Below, one piece after another: positions 9,884-21,400 of a DNA stretch of 64,000 nucleotides. The stretch is from Xylocopa sonorina (Eukaryota > Arthropoda > Insecta > Hymenoptera > Apidae), in NCBI RefSeq assembly GCF_050948175.1, contig NW_027490129.1, positions 1,116,001-1,180,000 on the forward strand, read 5' to 3'. A program made the position numbers and the translations under genes. The notes beneath the pieces were generated by a model. That model was given only the letters and a program-made list of their open reading frames with translations, was not told the origin of the DNA and made no database searches. Positions within the stretch are counted from its first letter, which is position 1. Every line of letters starts with the position of its first letter.

Positions 9884-11212
9884 TTATATCTCCTCTCTCT
9901 CTTCCGTTATTGCGAGAACGTTGTGATTCGATGCGGCCCCGCGTGCCGTCTCGCGGCGGATCTGGAGGCCGTTCTCGTTTCCCTGACGCTGGCGGACATT
10001 ATTTTCGACGTTTCTATTTGTAATTGAATTATTATATATGCGTTTTCGGCACTCATCGATAGTGTGCCCTGGATATTTGCAATATCGACAGGTAGTTTCG
10101 AATCGGTCGCGCGGCGCGTACTGACCGCGCGGAGGTCCCGTTATTTGGGGTCTATTGTCTTGGAAACGGCGCGGATCCCTCGGCGGTTCGTCGCGAGGGT
10201 AAGTAACGTACGGCCGGGGATTATTATTAACTCTACAATCGCGCGTACTATGATTTCGGCTATTGCATTTACTGCAGATATTTTCGATACGGCGTTCGTT
10301 AAATGAAGGTTCGCTACGCTGGCGCGATGTGACGAGTCGTTCTCTATCTAATTCATACCGACGATATAATTCTTTCGCGTGAGCGAATGCATCGTTAAAG
10401 TTGTCATATAACCGACTGTTCATCGCTAAACGAATCTCAGGAATAAGTCCGTCACAGAAGCACCTCAAAGTGAGAGCATCAATACCGGAACGCGAGTTAA
10501 TTAGTTCTGCGGGGTCGTACCGTTCACAATCAATTGCCGCATTTCGTAAATCTTTAACACGGCCTATAAAATCCAAAATGTGTTCACCGGGACGCATGAA
10601 GGTGTTCGTCAATTCTCCGCGGTAATGGTCTGTAGATTTTAATGAACCGAAGGCTGACCGTAAAACGTCGGCTAATTGCCTGATCGAGGTGCACGGTTCG
10701 TCCTCGACCGCCAGGTAAGCTCGACCCCGAAGACGGTTGATTATTAACCGCGTAAGCGAAGGTTCTGCGTCGGGCGACACTAATTCTTTGGCTCGTTTAC
10801 ATGCCCGGATAAACTGCAGCACTGGAATATTTTTCCCGTCGAATATTGGGACGCTTTCGAGGGCTTCGCGGAAAGACAGTTTATCTGAATGCGGTGTTAG
10901 AGTATCGGATACGGAGGGTACAAATGTCTGAGTACGTGGTGTGCCAAAAGAAATCGCCTCAGCGTTGGTCGACTGGTTAGCGCGCAGTGAATCTAGTTCT
11001 TGCCGTAATATTTCCATCTGATGCGTCAAACTTATAATCGTCTGTTCTTTGTCTTTATTCGCAGAAGTCGAAGCTATCGGATTTGTAGGAACGGCGGCGG
11101 CGTCTGTAGCGGGCGCGTCATGGAATTCTAGGACTTGGCGGTGTTCGGTTTCGTTGGCGGTGTCCTTTTGCGATTGGAGACGCGTGCGTTTAACTGGCGT
11201 GCGCGTAGCCAT
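9884..11212 (-). CDS. gag: gag polyprotein with two CCHC zinc knuckles
   Basis: This is a 442-codon frame that would give the structural protein packaging element RNA into virus-like particles. The N-terminus (1-60) is basic then acidic and low in complexity. Residues about 58-80 (ISLTHQMEILRQELDSL) look like a short coiled coil. Residues about 110-290 fit the retrotransposon gag/capsid fold (FDGKNIPVLQFIRACKR, FMRPGEHILDFIGRV). Two nucleocapsid knuckles of form C-x2-C-x4-H-x4-C follow at 313-326 and 375-388, separated by an Arg/Pro-rich linker. The start ATG is 73 bases inside the 5' LTR boundary and just beyond the primer binding site, as expected. The last 30 codons after residue 412 are read only by ribosomes that do not shift into pol. 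The stop codon overlaps the pol frame. Confidence 0.95.
   Translation of the reverse strand: MATRTPVKRTRLQSQKDTANETEHRQVLEFHDAPATDAAAVPTNPIASTSANKDKEQTIISLTHQMEILRQELDSLRANQSTNAEAISFGTPRTQTFVPSVSDTLTPHSDKLSFREALESVPIFDGKNIPVLQFIRACKRAKELVSPDAEPSLTRLIINRLRGRAYLAVEDEPCTSIRQLADVLRSAFGSLKSTDHYRGELTNTFMRPGEHILDFIGRVKDLRNAAIDCERYDPAELINSRSGIDALTLRCFCDGLIPEIRLAMNSRLYDNFNDAFAHAKELYRRYELDRERLVTSRQRSEPSFNERRIENICSKCNSRNHSTRDCRVNNNPRPYVTYPRDEPPRDPRRFQDNRPQITGPPRGQYAPRDRFETTCRYCKYPGHTIDECRKRIYNNSITNRNVENNVRQRQGNENGLQIRRETARGAASNHNVLAITEEREEI
9934..9971 (-). promoter_or_regulatory. candidate frameshift-stimulating RNA stem
   Basis: Five bases after the slippery heptamer the RNA can pair CGGCCUC (9971-9965) with GGGGCCG (9940-9934), seven pairs including one G-U. 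Two smaller nested pairings lie inside (CCGC with GCGG, and GCCG with CGGC around CGAGA). Spacing and GC content fit a -1 frameshift stimulator. I checked pairing by hand only and did not establish a pseudoknot. Confidence 0.55.
9977..9983 (-). promoter_or_regulatory. -1 ribosomal frameshift slippery site (GGGAAAC)
   Basis: The gag frame reads G-GGA-AAC here (gag codons 411-412), an exact X-XXY-YYZ heptamer. A -1 slip moves the ribosome into the pol frame, which is open from here to the pol stop with no interruption. The -1 frame is closed by a TAA about 16 bases upstream, so the shift must occur at or near this heptamer. The same heptamer is known to work in some retroviruses. Confidence 0.85.
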
Positions 11213-11260
11213 GGCTGTTCGCGTACCCTAACAGTCGAATTAAAGCAAGGTAAGCGCGAC

Positions 11261-11279
11261 AATCCCACCGCTGTCACCA
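11261..11279 (-). other. primer binding site, tRNA-Leu type
   Basis: On the element strand the site begins TGGTGACAGCGGTGGGATT. Its complement ends AATCCCACCGCTGTCACCA, the form of a tRNA-Leu (AAG-type) acceptor stem and T-arm with CCA; from memory, the human tRNA-Leu-AAG end differs by one base. The site starts six bases after the 5' LTR. The tRNA identity would need the host's own tRNA set. Confidence 0.75.
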
Positions 11280-11338
11280 AATTTATGTCACGTCCGGCGA
11301 AAGAATTTTTCGTTTATCCGGAGGCTTCACGACACGAG

Positions 11339-11348
11339 CCTATTTATA
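11339..11348 (-). promoter_or_regulatory. candidate TATA box in the 5' LTR
   Basis: TATAAATAGG on the element strand. A start about 30 bases downstream would give a leader of only ~100 nt before the gag ATG and a very short U5. No clear AATAAA signal was located, so the U3/R/U5 division stays open. A second AT-rich candidate (GATATAAG) lies farther upstream in the LTR. Confidence 0.4.
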
Positions 11349-11441
11349 CGGTTTTCGGTCCGCGGGAACGCGTTACGACCGGGTCCGATATTTTTGGCTT
11401 ACGCGACGCGGTAAAAACACTCGCGATATGATGGAAAAGCC

Positions 11442-11816
11442 TTACCTTTCGCTGGCTTCAGTCTCGATACGCAGGTAGAATGTGCGTCGGGGGTCGTTGG
11501 TAGGTATCGATGCAGCGATCGGTCGGTTGATGTTGACGGTGACTTCGATTAACTTCCAGCAAAACGGGAAACAGCGGTCTGGATGCAGAGTAGATTCAGC
11601 GGAGACTGTGGATATTGCAGAGACGTTGGCTGCAGAGGCAGGCGAATCGGCGTTGACCGGCGTTTCGGAAAACTGTGACTGAACCGGAACGATGACGACA
11701 GGTTGCTGCGGTACGAGGACTCGGGGTGTATCTCCCAGGTATTCACGAACAAGTGAACGTATAAAATTCTTACGACCCGCGCGTCGTGTTCTTCGCGAAC
11801 CGGATCCACGTTTCAT
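11442..11816 (-). other. sense ORF within the 5' LTR, 124 codons, coding status unknown
   Basis: Exact counterpart of the frame in the 3' LTR. Here it would lie upstream of the TATA candidate and of gag, so it would be transcribed only if the true promoter is farther upstream in U3. No recognised domain. Confidence 0.25.
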
Positions 11817-12787
11817 TCACCCAGTTTTTCTGTACTTTCAGGCAATGTTCAGAAGGATAAGCGGCGGTCCGCTCTATCGCAACGTCGCAAAGCTGAGTTC
11901 TATACTCCTTCAAGGTGAACAAACGCAACCCAGTTGTTGGAAGGAACACGTCGTAGAATTCGTAGTTTAAGAATAATGGTTTAACGTAAGAACTAGTATA
12001 TTATGTTTAGATTTAGTAATTATTGGAATAGGAACTAGTAGAACTGGTAAAAGAACTTGTAGATTGGATTTAGTAACTAAAGTAAAATATATTCTAAGTT
12101 AAAGTGTACAAAAGTGAAATTATTCTAAGTTAGAACTAGTAAAATGGAAATAGCAACGCGTAGCCTAGACCCCACATTGAGGCGGCTTGAGATGGAAGAT
12201 CGATGTTAACTCTAGAAGCCCGAGGACCCGAATGTCTCTCTCGAGGCGTGTCTGGGACCTCCTCGGTTCACGAGGCGCTACGGTCGCAGGCGCTCGTGGT
12301 AGGGAGCGCGCGGTCCAGCGAGTGGGGACACGCGGCTTGTGGTGGGGCTAGCGGCTCGTGCCGATAGCCTAGGCGCATCTTAGCGTCTAATCTTAAGAAT
12401 AAGGACTTAGAATTACATGTGTGTTGTGGTGTGTTACAATTCGTGTCGAGTACTTATATCTATGAGTATTATAGGCTTATTCTAAAAATAGTACGTAGGT
12501 TCAGGCAACGTAGATTCCCTGAACTGGAAAAGTCCCCATTGCGGCGACGGACTGCGGCTTCTTCTCTCTGTTGGGCGGAATTCCTGATGAGAGGGCGATA
12601 GGGTTGCTCGTAGGTGCGAGCGAGACAGCGGTCCTTGCAGGTACGACTGAGTGCGTGCGGTCGTGCGCGCGCGAACTCTGCTGGTTGCCGATACTTCAGG
12701 CGAGTATTGCAGGTTGCCTGTGTCCAGGGGTCGATGCTGGAGGTTACGAGGATGCTGACGTATGTAATGGGTGGCAGGCGCTACGCC

Positions 12788-12795
12788 TGACGTCA
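12788..12795. promoter_or_regulatory. palindromic CRE/ATF-type motif at the U3 edge of the 5' LTR
   Basis: TGACGTCA, the copy positioned to act on the element's own promoter. It lies about 1.4 kb from the TATA candidate, so any effect would be as a distal element. Motif match only. Confidence 0.35.
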
Positions 12796-12797
12796 CA

Positions 12798-12801
12798 GAG
12801 G
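12798..12801. repeat. target site duplication, right copy (GAGG)
   Basis: Direct repeat of 3807-3810, immediately after the LTR end CGTCACA and followed by TATACATGAC, the satellite continuation expected from uninterrupted paralogous monomers. Confidence 0.9.
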
Positions 12802-14455
12802 TATACATGACACTTCGCAATGAAAATTATATATTGTCATGAAACATAGAAATGAGATGCGATATCGCGATTTAAGAAGTATTAGGACACCACTGCTTCG
12901 ATACGTAGACATCTGCAAACGCTACTTCCTAGCAAGGAAGTGTCGCATTTACATTCTTTTGAAACGAATACGAGGTATACCTGACACTCCACAATGAATA
13001 TTATATCTTATCATGAAACATAGAAGTGAGATGCGATATCGCGAATTAGCAAGCTTTAGAAATCCATTGCTTCGATACGTAGACATCTGCAAACGCTATT
13101 TCCTTGCAAGGAAGTGTCGCATTTACATTCATTTTAAGTGTATGCGAGGTATACATGACACTTCGCAATGAATATTATATATTGTCATGAAACATAGAAA
13201 TGAGATGCTATATCGCGACTTATGAAGCATTAGAAATCTATTGCTTCGATACGTAGACATCTGCAAACGCTATATCCTAGCAAGGATGTTTCGCATTTGC
13301 ATTCTTTTGAAGTGAATAAGAGGTATACATAACACTCCACAATGAATATTATATATTATCATGAAACATAGTAATGAGTAGCGATATCGCGTTTTGAGAA
13401 GCATTAGAACTCCAATGCCACGATACGCAGACACTGCAAACGCTATTTCCTAGCAAGGAAGTGTCGCATTTACATTCTTTTGAAGGGAATACGAGGAATA
13501 CATAAAACTCCACAATGAATATTATATCTTATCATGAAACATAGAGATGTGAAGCGATATCGCGTTTTGAGAAGCATTAGAACACTAATGCCACAATACG
13601 CAGACATCTGCAAACTCCATTTCCTAGCAAGGAAGTGTCGCATTTACATTCTTTTGAGAGGAATACGAGGTATACATGACACTTCGCAATAAATATTATA
13701 TCTTATCATGAAACATAGAAATGAGATGCGATATCGCGATTTAAGAAGCATTGGAACTCTATTGCTTCGATACGTAGACATCTGCAAACGCTACTTCCTA
13801 GCAAGGATGTGTCGCATTTACATTCTCTTGAAAGGAATACGAGGTATACATGACACTTCGCAATGAATATTATATCTTATCATGAAACATAGGAATGAGA
13901 TGCAATATGGCGATTTAAGAAGCATTAGAACACTACTGCTTCGATACGTAGACATCTGCAAACGCTACTTCCTAGCAAGGAAGTGTCGCATTTACATTCT
14001 TTACAAACGAATACGATGTATACATAACACTCCACAATGAATATTATATATTATCATGAAACATAGGAATGAGATGCGATATGACGATTTACGAAGCATT
14101 AGAACACTCTTGCTTCGATACGTAGACATCTGCAAACGCAACTTCCTAGCAAGGAAGTGTCGAATTTACATTCTCTTGAAACGAATACGAGGTATACATA
14201 ACACTCCACAATGAATATTATATATTATCATGAAACATAGTAATGAGTAGCGATATCGCGTTTTGAGAAGCATTAGAACTCTAATACCACGATACGTAGA
14301 CATCTGCAAACGCTACTTCGTAGCAAGGAAGTTTCGCATTTACATTCATTTGAAGTATAGATGAGATAAACATAACACTACACAATGAATATTATATCTT
14401 ATCATGAAACATAGAAATGAGGTGCGATATCGCGATTTAAGAAGCATTAGAACTC

Positions 14456-15499
14456 TATTGCTTCGATACGTAGACATCTGCAAACGCTATTTCCGAGCAA
14501 GGAAGTGTCGTATTTACATTCTTTTGAAAGGAATACGAGGTATACATGACACTTCGCAATGAATATTATATCATATCACGAGACATAGAAATGAGATGCG
14601 ATATGACGATTTAAGAAGCATTAGAACACTATTGCTTCGATACGTAGACATCAGCAAACGCTAGTTCCTAGCAAGGAAGTGTCGCATTTACATTCTTCTG
14701 AAGGGAATACGAGGTATACATGACACTTCGCAATGAATATTATATCCTATCATGAAACATAGAAATGAGATGCGATATGACGATTTAAGAAGCATTAGAA
14801 CACAATTGCTTCGATACGTAGACATCTGCAAACGCTATTTCCTAGCAAGGAATTGTCGCATTTACATTCATTTGAAGTGTATGCGAGGTATACATGACAC
14901 TCCACAATGAATCTTATATCTTATCATGAAACATAGAAATGTGATGTAATATGGCGATTTAAGAAGCATTAGAACACTATTGCTTCGATACGTAGACATC
15001 TGCAAACGCTATTTCCGAGCAAGGAAGTGTCGTATTTACATTCTTTTGAAAGGAATACGAGGTATACATGACACTTCGCAATGAATATTATATCATATCA
15101 CGAGACATAGAAATGAGATGCGATATGACGATTTAAGAAGCATTAGAACACTATTGCTTCGATACGTAGACATCAGCAAACGCTAGTTCCTAGCAAGGAA
15201 GTGTCGCATTTACATTCTTCTGAAGGGAATACGAGGTATACATGACACTTCGCAATGAATATTATATCCTATCATGAAACATAGAAATGAGATGCGATAT
15301 GACGATTTAAGAAGCATTAGAACACAATTGCTTCGATACGTAGACATCTGCAAACGCTATTTCCTAGCAAGGAATTGTCGCATTTACATTCATTTGAAGT
15401 GTATGCGAGGTATACATGACACTCCACAATGAATCTTATATCTTATCATGAAACATAGAAATGTGATGTAATATGGCGATTTAAGAAGCATTAGAACAC
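14456..15499 (+). repeat. tandem duplication of a three-monomer (522-bp) unit
   Basis: Two adjacent copies of 522 bp appear identical by reading. Each carries the same run of rare variants: ATTTCCGAGCAAGG, then TATCATATCACGAGAC, then ATCAGCAAACGCTAG, then GATGTAATATGGCG. Private variants shared by neighbours indicate a very recent local duplication. Confidence 0.88.
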
Positions 15500-18400
15500 T
15501 ATTGCTTCGATACGTAGACATCTGCAAACGCTACTTCCTAGCAAGGAAGTGTCGCATTTACATTCTTTACAAACGAATACGATGTATACATAACACTCCA
15601 CAATGAATATTATATATTATCATGAAACATAGGAATGAGATGCGATATGACGGTATAAGAAGCATTAGAACACTATTACTTCGATACGTAGACATCTGCA
15701 AGCGCTATTTCCTAGCAAGGAAGTGTCGCATTTACATTCATCTGAAGTGTATGCGAGGTATACATGACACTTCGCAGTGAATATTATATATTATCATGAA
15801 ACATAGGAATGAGAAGCGATATGGCGATTTAAGAAGCATCAGAAATCTATTGGTTCGATACGTAGACATCTGCTAACGCTACCTCCTACCCAGGAAGTGT
15901 CGCATTTACACTCTTTTGAAGTGAATACGAGGTATACATAACACTCCACAATGAATATTATACATTATCATGAAGCGTAGACATGAGATGCGATATGACG
16001 ATTTATGAAGCATTAGAAAACTATTGCTTGGATACGTAGATATCTGCAATCGCTATTTCCTAGCAAGGAAGTGTCACATTTACATTCTTTTGAAGTGAAA
16101 ACGAGGTATTCATAACACTGCACAATGAATATTATATCTCATCATGAAACATAGAAATGAGATGCGATATGGCGATTTAAGAAGCATTAGAAATCTATTA
16201 CTTCGATACGTAGACATCTGCAAACACTATTTCCTAGCAAGGAACTGTCGCATTCACATTCATTTGAAGTGAATACGAGGTATACATGACACTTCGCAAT
16301 GAATATTATACCTTATCATTAAACACTGAAATCAGATGCGATATCCCGTTTTAGGAAAAATTAGAAATGTATTGCTTCGATGAGTAGGCATCTGCAAACG
16401 CTATCTCCTAGTATGGAAGTGTCGCATTTACATTCATTTGAAGTGTAGACGAGGAATACATAACACTTCGCAATGAATATTATACCATACCATGAATCAT
16501 AGAAATGAGACGCGATATCTCGTTTTAAGAACCATTAGAACTCTATTGCTTCGATACGTAGACATCTGCAAACGCTATTTCCGATCATGGAAGTGTCGCC
16601 TTTACATTCTTTTGATGTGAATACAAGGTATTCATGACACACCGCAACTAATATTATATCATATCATGAAGCAAAGAAATGAGATGCGATATCCCGTTTT
16701 AAGAAGCATTAGAACTGTATTGCTTCGATACGTAGATATCTGCAAACGCTACTTCCTAGCAAGGAAGTGTCGCATTTACATTCATTTGAAGTATAGACGA
16801 GATATACATAACACTGCACAATGAATATTATATGTTGTCACCAAACATAGAAATGAGATGCAATATAGCGATTTAAGAAGCATTAGAAAACTATTGCTTC
16901 GATAAGAAGCAATCTGCAAACGCTATTTCCTAGCAAGGAAGTGTCGCATTTACATTCATTTGAAGTGTATGCGAGGTATACATGACTCTTCGCAGTGAAT
17001 ATTATATCTTAACATGAAGCATAGAAATGATATGCGACATCGCGTTTTGAGATGCATTAGAACACAATTGCTACGATACGTAGATATCTGTAAACGCTAT
17101 TTCCTAGCAAGGAAGTGTAGCATTAACATTCATTTGAAGTGTATGCGAGGTATACATGACACTTCGCAGTGAATATTATATATTATCACGAAACATAGAA
17201 ATGAGATGCGATATCGCGATTTAGGAAGCATTAGAACTCTATTGCTTCGATTCGTAGACATCAACAAACGCTATTGCCTAGCAAGGAAGTGTCGCATTTA
17301 CATTCTTTTGAAATGAATACGAAATATTCATAACACTGCACAATGAATATTATATCTTATCATGAAACATAAAAATGAGATGCGATATCGCGATTTAAGA
17401 AGCTTTGGAATTCTATTGCTTCGATACGTAGATATCTGCAAACACTATTTCCTAGCAAGGAACTGTCACATTCACATTCTTTAGAAAGGAATACGATGTA
17501 TACATGACACTTCGCAATGAATATTATATCCTATCAGGAAACGCTGATATGAGATGCGATATGACGATTTCAGAAGCATTAGATCCCTATTGCTTCCATA
17601 CGTAGACATCTGCAAACGCTACTTCCTAGCAAGGAAGTGTCGCATTTACATTCATTTGAAGTATAGACGAGATATACATAATACTGCACAATGAATATTA
17701 TATCTTGTCACCAAACATAGAAATGAGATGCGATATCGCGATTTAAGAAGCATTAGAAAACTATTGCTTCGATACGAAGCAATCTCCAAACGCTATTTCC
17801 TAGCAAGGAATTGTCGCATTTACATTCTTTTCAAGTGAATACGAGGTATACATAACACTGCAAATTGAATATTATATCTTATCATGAAACATAGAAATGA
17901 GATGCGATATGGCGATTTAAGAAGCACTAGATCCCTATTGCTTCCATACGTAGACATCTGCAAACGCTACATCCTAGGAAGGAAGTGTTGCATTTACATT
18001 CATTCGAAGTATAGACGGGATATACATAATACTGCACAATGAATATTATATCTTGTCACCAAACATAGAAATGAGATGCGATATCGCGATTTAAGAAGCA
18101 TTAGAAAACTATTGCTTCGAGACGAAGCAATCTGCAAACGCTATTTCCTAGCAAGGAAGTGTCGCACTTACAATCATTTGAAGTGTATGCGAGGTATACA
18201 TAACACTGCAAATTGAATATTATATCTTATCATGAAACATAGAAATGAGATGCGATATGGCGATTTAAGAAGCACTAGGTCCCTATTGCTTCCATACGTA
18301 GACATCTGCAAACGCTACTTCCTAGGAAGGAAGTGTTGCATTTACATTCATTCGAAGTATAGACGAGATATACATAATACTGCACAATGAATATTATATC

Positions 18401-21400
18401 TTGTCACCAAACATAGAAATGAGATGCGATATCGCGATTTAAGAAGCATTAGAAAACTATTGCTTCGATACGAAGCAATCTGCAAACGCTATTTCCTAGC
18501 AAGGAAGTGTCGCATTTACAATCATTTGAAGTGTATGCGAGGTATACATGACACTTCGCAATGAATATTATATCTTATCATGGAACATAGAAATTGGGTG
18601 CGATATCGAGTGTTAAGAAGCATTAGAACTCTATTGCTACGATACGTAGACATCCGCAAACGCTATTTCCCAGCAAGGAAGTTTCACATTTACATTCTTT
18701 TGAAGTGAGTACGAGGTATACATGACACTTCGCAGTGAATGTTATATCATATCACGAAACATAGAAATGATATGCGATATTGCAATTTATGAAGCATTAG
18801 AACTCCATTGCTACGATACGTAGGCATCTGCAAACGCTACTTCCTAGCAAGGAAATGCCACATTTACATTCATTTGAAGTGTATGCGGGGTACACATGGC
18901 ACTTCGCAATGAATAGTATATCTTATCATGAAACATAGAAATTAGATGCGATACCGCGTTTTAAGAAGCGTTAGAAGACAATTGCTACGACACCCAGACA
19001 TCTGCAAACGCTGTTTCCTAGCAAGGAAGTGTCGTATTTACATTCTTTTGAAGTGAATACGAGGAATACATAACACTCCACAATGAATATTATATCTTAT
19101 CATGAAACATAGAGATGTGAAGCGATATCGCGTTTTGAGAAGCATTAGAACACTAATGCCACGATACGCAGACATCTGCAAACGCCATTTCCTAGCAAGG
19201 AAGTGTCGCATTTACATTCTTTTGAGAGGAATACGAGGTATACATGACTCTTCGCAATAAATATTATATCTTATCATGAAACATAGAAATGAGATGCGAT
19301 ATGACGATATAAGAAGTATTAGAAGTCTACTGTTTCGATACGTAGACATCTGCAAACGCTATTTCCCAGCAAGGAACTGTCGCATTCACATTCGCTTGAA
19401 TCGTATGCGAGGTATACATGATACTTCGCAATGAATATTATATATTATCATGAAACATAGATATGAGATGCGATATCGCGAATTAGCAAGCTTTAGAAAT
19501 CTAGTGCTTCGGTACGTAGACATCTGCAAACGCTATTTCCTAGCAAGGAAGTGTCGCATTTACATTCATTTTAAGTGTATGTGAGGTATACATGACACTT
19601 CGCAATGAAAATTACATATTGTCATGAAACACAGAAATGAGATGCGATATCGCGATTTAAGAAGTATTAGGACACTATTGCTTCGATACGTAGACATCTG
19701 CAAACGCTACTTCCTAGCAAGGAAGTGTCGCATTTACATTCTTTTGAAACGAATACGAGGTATACCTGACACTCCACAATGAATATTATATATTATCATG
19801 AAACAAAGTAATGAGTAGCGATATCGCGTTTTGAGAAGCATTAGAACTCTAATGCCACGATACGTAGACATCTGCAAACGCTATTTCCTAGCAAGGAAGT
19901 GTCGCATTTACATCCATTTGAAGTATAGACGAGATATACATAACACTGCACAATGATTATTATATCTTATCATGAAACATAGAAATGAGATGCGATATCG
20001 CGTTTTGAGAAGCATTAGAACTCTAATGCCACGATACGTAGACATCTGCAAACGCTATTTCCTAGCAAGGAAGTGTCGCATTTACATCCATTTGAAGTAT
20101 AGACGAGATATACATAACACTGCACAATGAATATTATATCTTGTCATGAAGCATAGAAATGAGATGCAATATGGCGATTTAAGAAGCATTAGAACTCTAC
20201 TGCTTCGATACGCAGACATCTGCAAACGCTATTTCCTAGCAAGGAAGTGTCGCATTTACATTCTTTTGAAGTGAATACGAGGTATACATAACACTCCACA
20301 ATGAATATTATATCTTATCATGAAACATACAAATGAGATGCGATATGACGATTTAAGAAGCATTAGAACCCTGTTGCTTCGATACGTAGACATCTACAAA
20401 CACTATTTCCCTGCAAGGAACTGTCGCATTCGCATTCGTTTGAATTGTATGCGAGGTATACATGAAACTTCGCAATGAATATTATATATTATCATGAAAC
20501 ATAGATTTGAGATGCGATATCGCGAATTAGCAAGCTTTAGAAATCTATTGCTTCGATACGTAGACATCTGCAAACGCTATTTCCTTGCAAGGAATTGTCG
20601 CATTTACATTCATTTTAAGTGTATGCGAGGTATACATAACACTTCGCAATGAATATTATATATTGTCATGAAACATAGAAATGAGATGCGATATCGCGAT
20701 TTAAGAAGCATTAGAACACTATTGCTTCGATACGTAGACATCTGCAAACGCTACTTCCTAGCAATGAAGTGTCGCATTTACATTCTTTTGAAACGAATAC
20801 GAGGTATACGTAACACACCACAATGAATATTATATCTTATCATGAGACATAGAAATGAGATGCGATATCGCGAATTAGAAAGATTTAGATCTCTATTGCT
20901 TCGATACGTAGACATCTGAAAACGCTATTTCCTAGCAAGGATGTTTCGCATTTGCACTCTTTTGAAGTGAATAAGAGGTAAACATAACACTCCACAATGA
21001 ATATTATATATTATCGTGAAACATAGAAATGAGACGCGATATCGCGTTCTGAGAAGCATTAGAACTCCAATGCCACGATACGCAGACATCTGCAAACGCT
21101 ATTTCCTAGCAAGGAAGTGCCGCATTTACATTCATTTTAAGTGTATGCGAGGTATACATGACACTTCGCAATGAATATTATATATTGTCATGAAACATAG
21201 AGATGAGATGCGATATCCCAATTTAAGAAGCATTAGAACACTATTGCTTCGATACGTAGACATCTCCAAACACTATTTCCCAGCAAGGAACTGTCCCACT
21301 CACTTTCGTTTGAATTGTATGCGATGTATACATGACACTTCGCAATGAATATTATATATTGTCATGAAACATGGAAATGAGATGCGATATCGCGATTTAA

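Larger units (their letters stand above)
3811..12797 (-). mobile_element. full-length Ty3/gypsy LTR retrotransposon (Metaviridae), minus strand
   Basis: The element is 8,987 bp, bounded by two 1,512-bp LTRs that begin TGTCACGTCC and end TGACGTCACA on the + strand, and flanked by GAGG duplications. In element order it has the 5' LTR (11286-12797), a primer binding site, gag, a -1 frameshift site, pol and a polypurine tract, then the 3' LTR (3811-5322). The order protease, RT, RNase H, integrase is the Ty3/gypsy arrangement, and the integrase ends in a GPY/F module. No env ORF is seen. I saw no stop or frameshift inside gag or pol, so it looks autonomous. Base composition is clearly less AT-rich than the surrounding satellite. 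The exact gypsy clade cannot be assigned by eye. Confidence 0.97.
11286..12797 (-). repeat. 5' LTR of the retrotransposon
   Basis: The direct copy of the 3' LTR, with the same 1,512-bp length and the same ends. It should carry the element promoter. A reading frame entering it from the adjacent satellite (minus strand, 12482-12820) is only the LTR-encoded pol tail out of context. Confidence 0.96.

Noticed and set aside
3811..12797. Endogenous retrovirus with env
   Set aside because: No third ORF or membrane-protein signature lies between the pol stop and the LTR end; pol itself fills that space.
12482..12820. 112-codon minus-strand frame in the 5' LTR as a gene
   Set aside because: It begins in satellite and reads the LTR-encoded pol tail; its first codons differ from pol and have no coding support.
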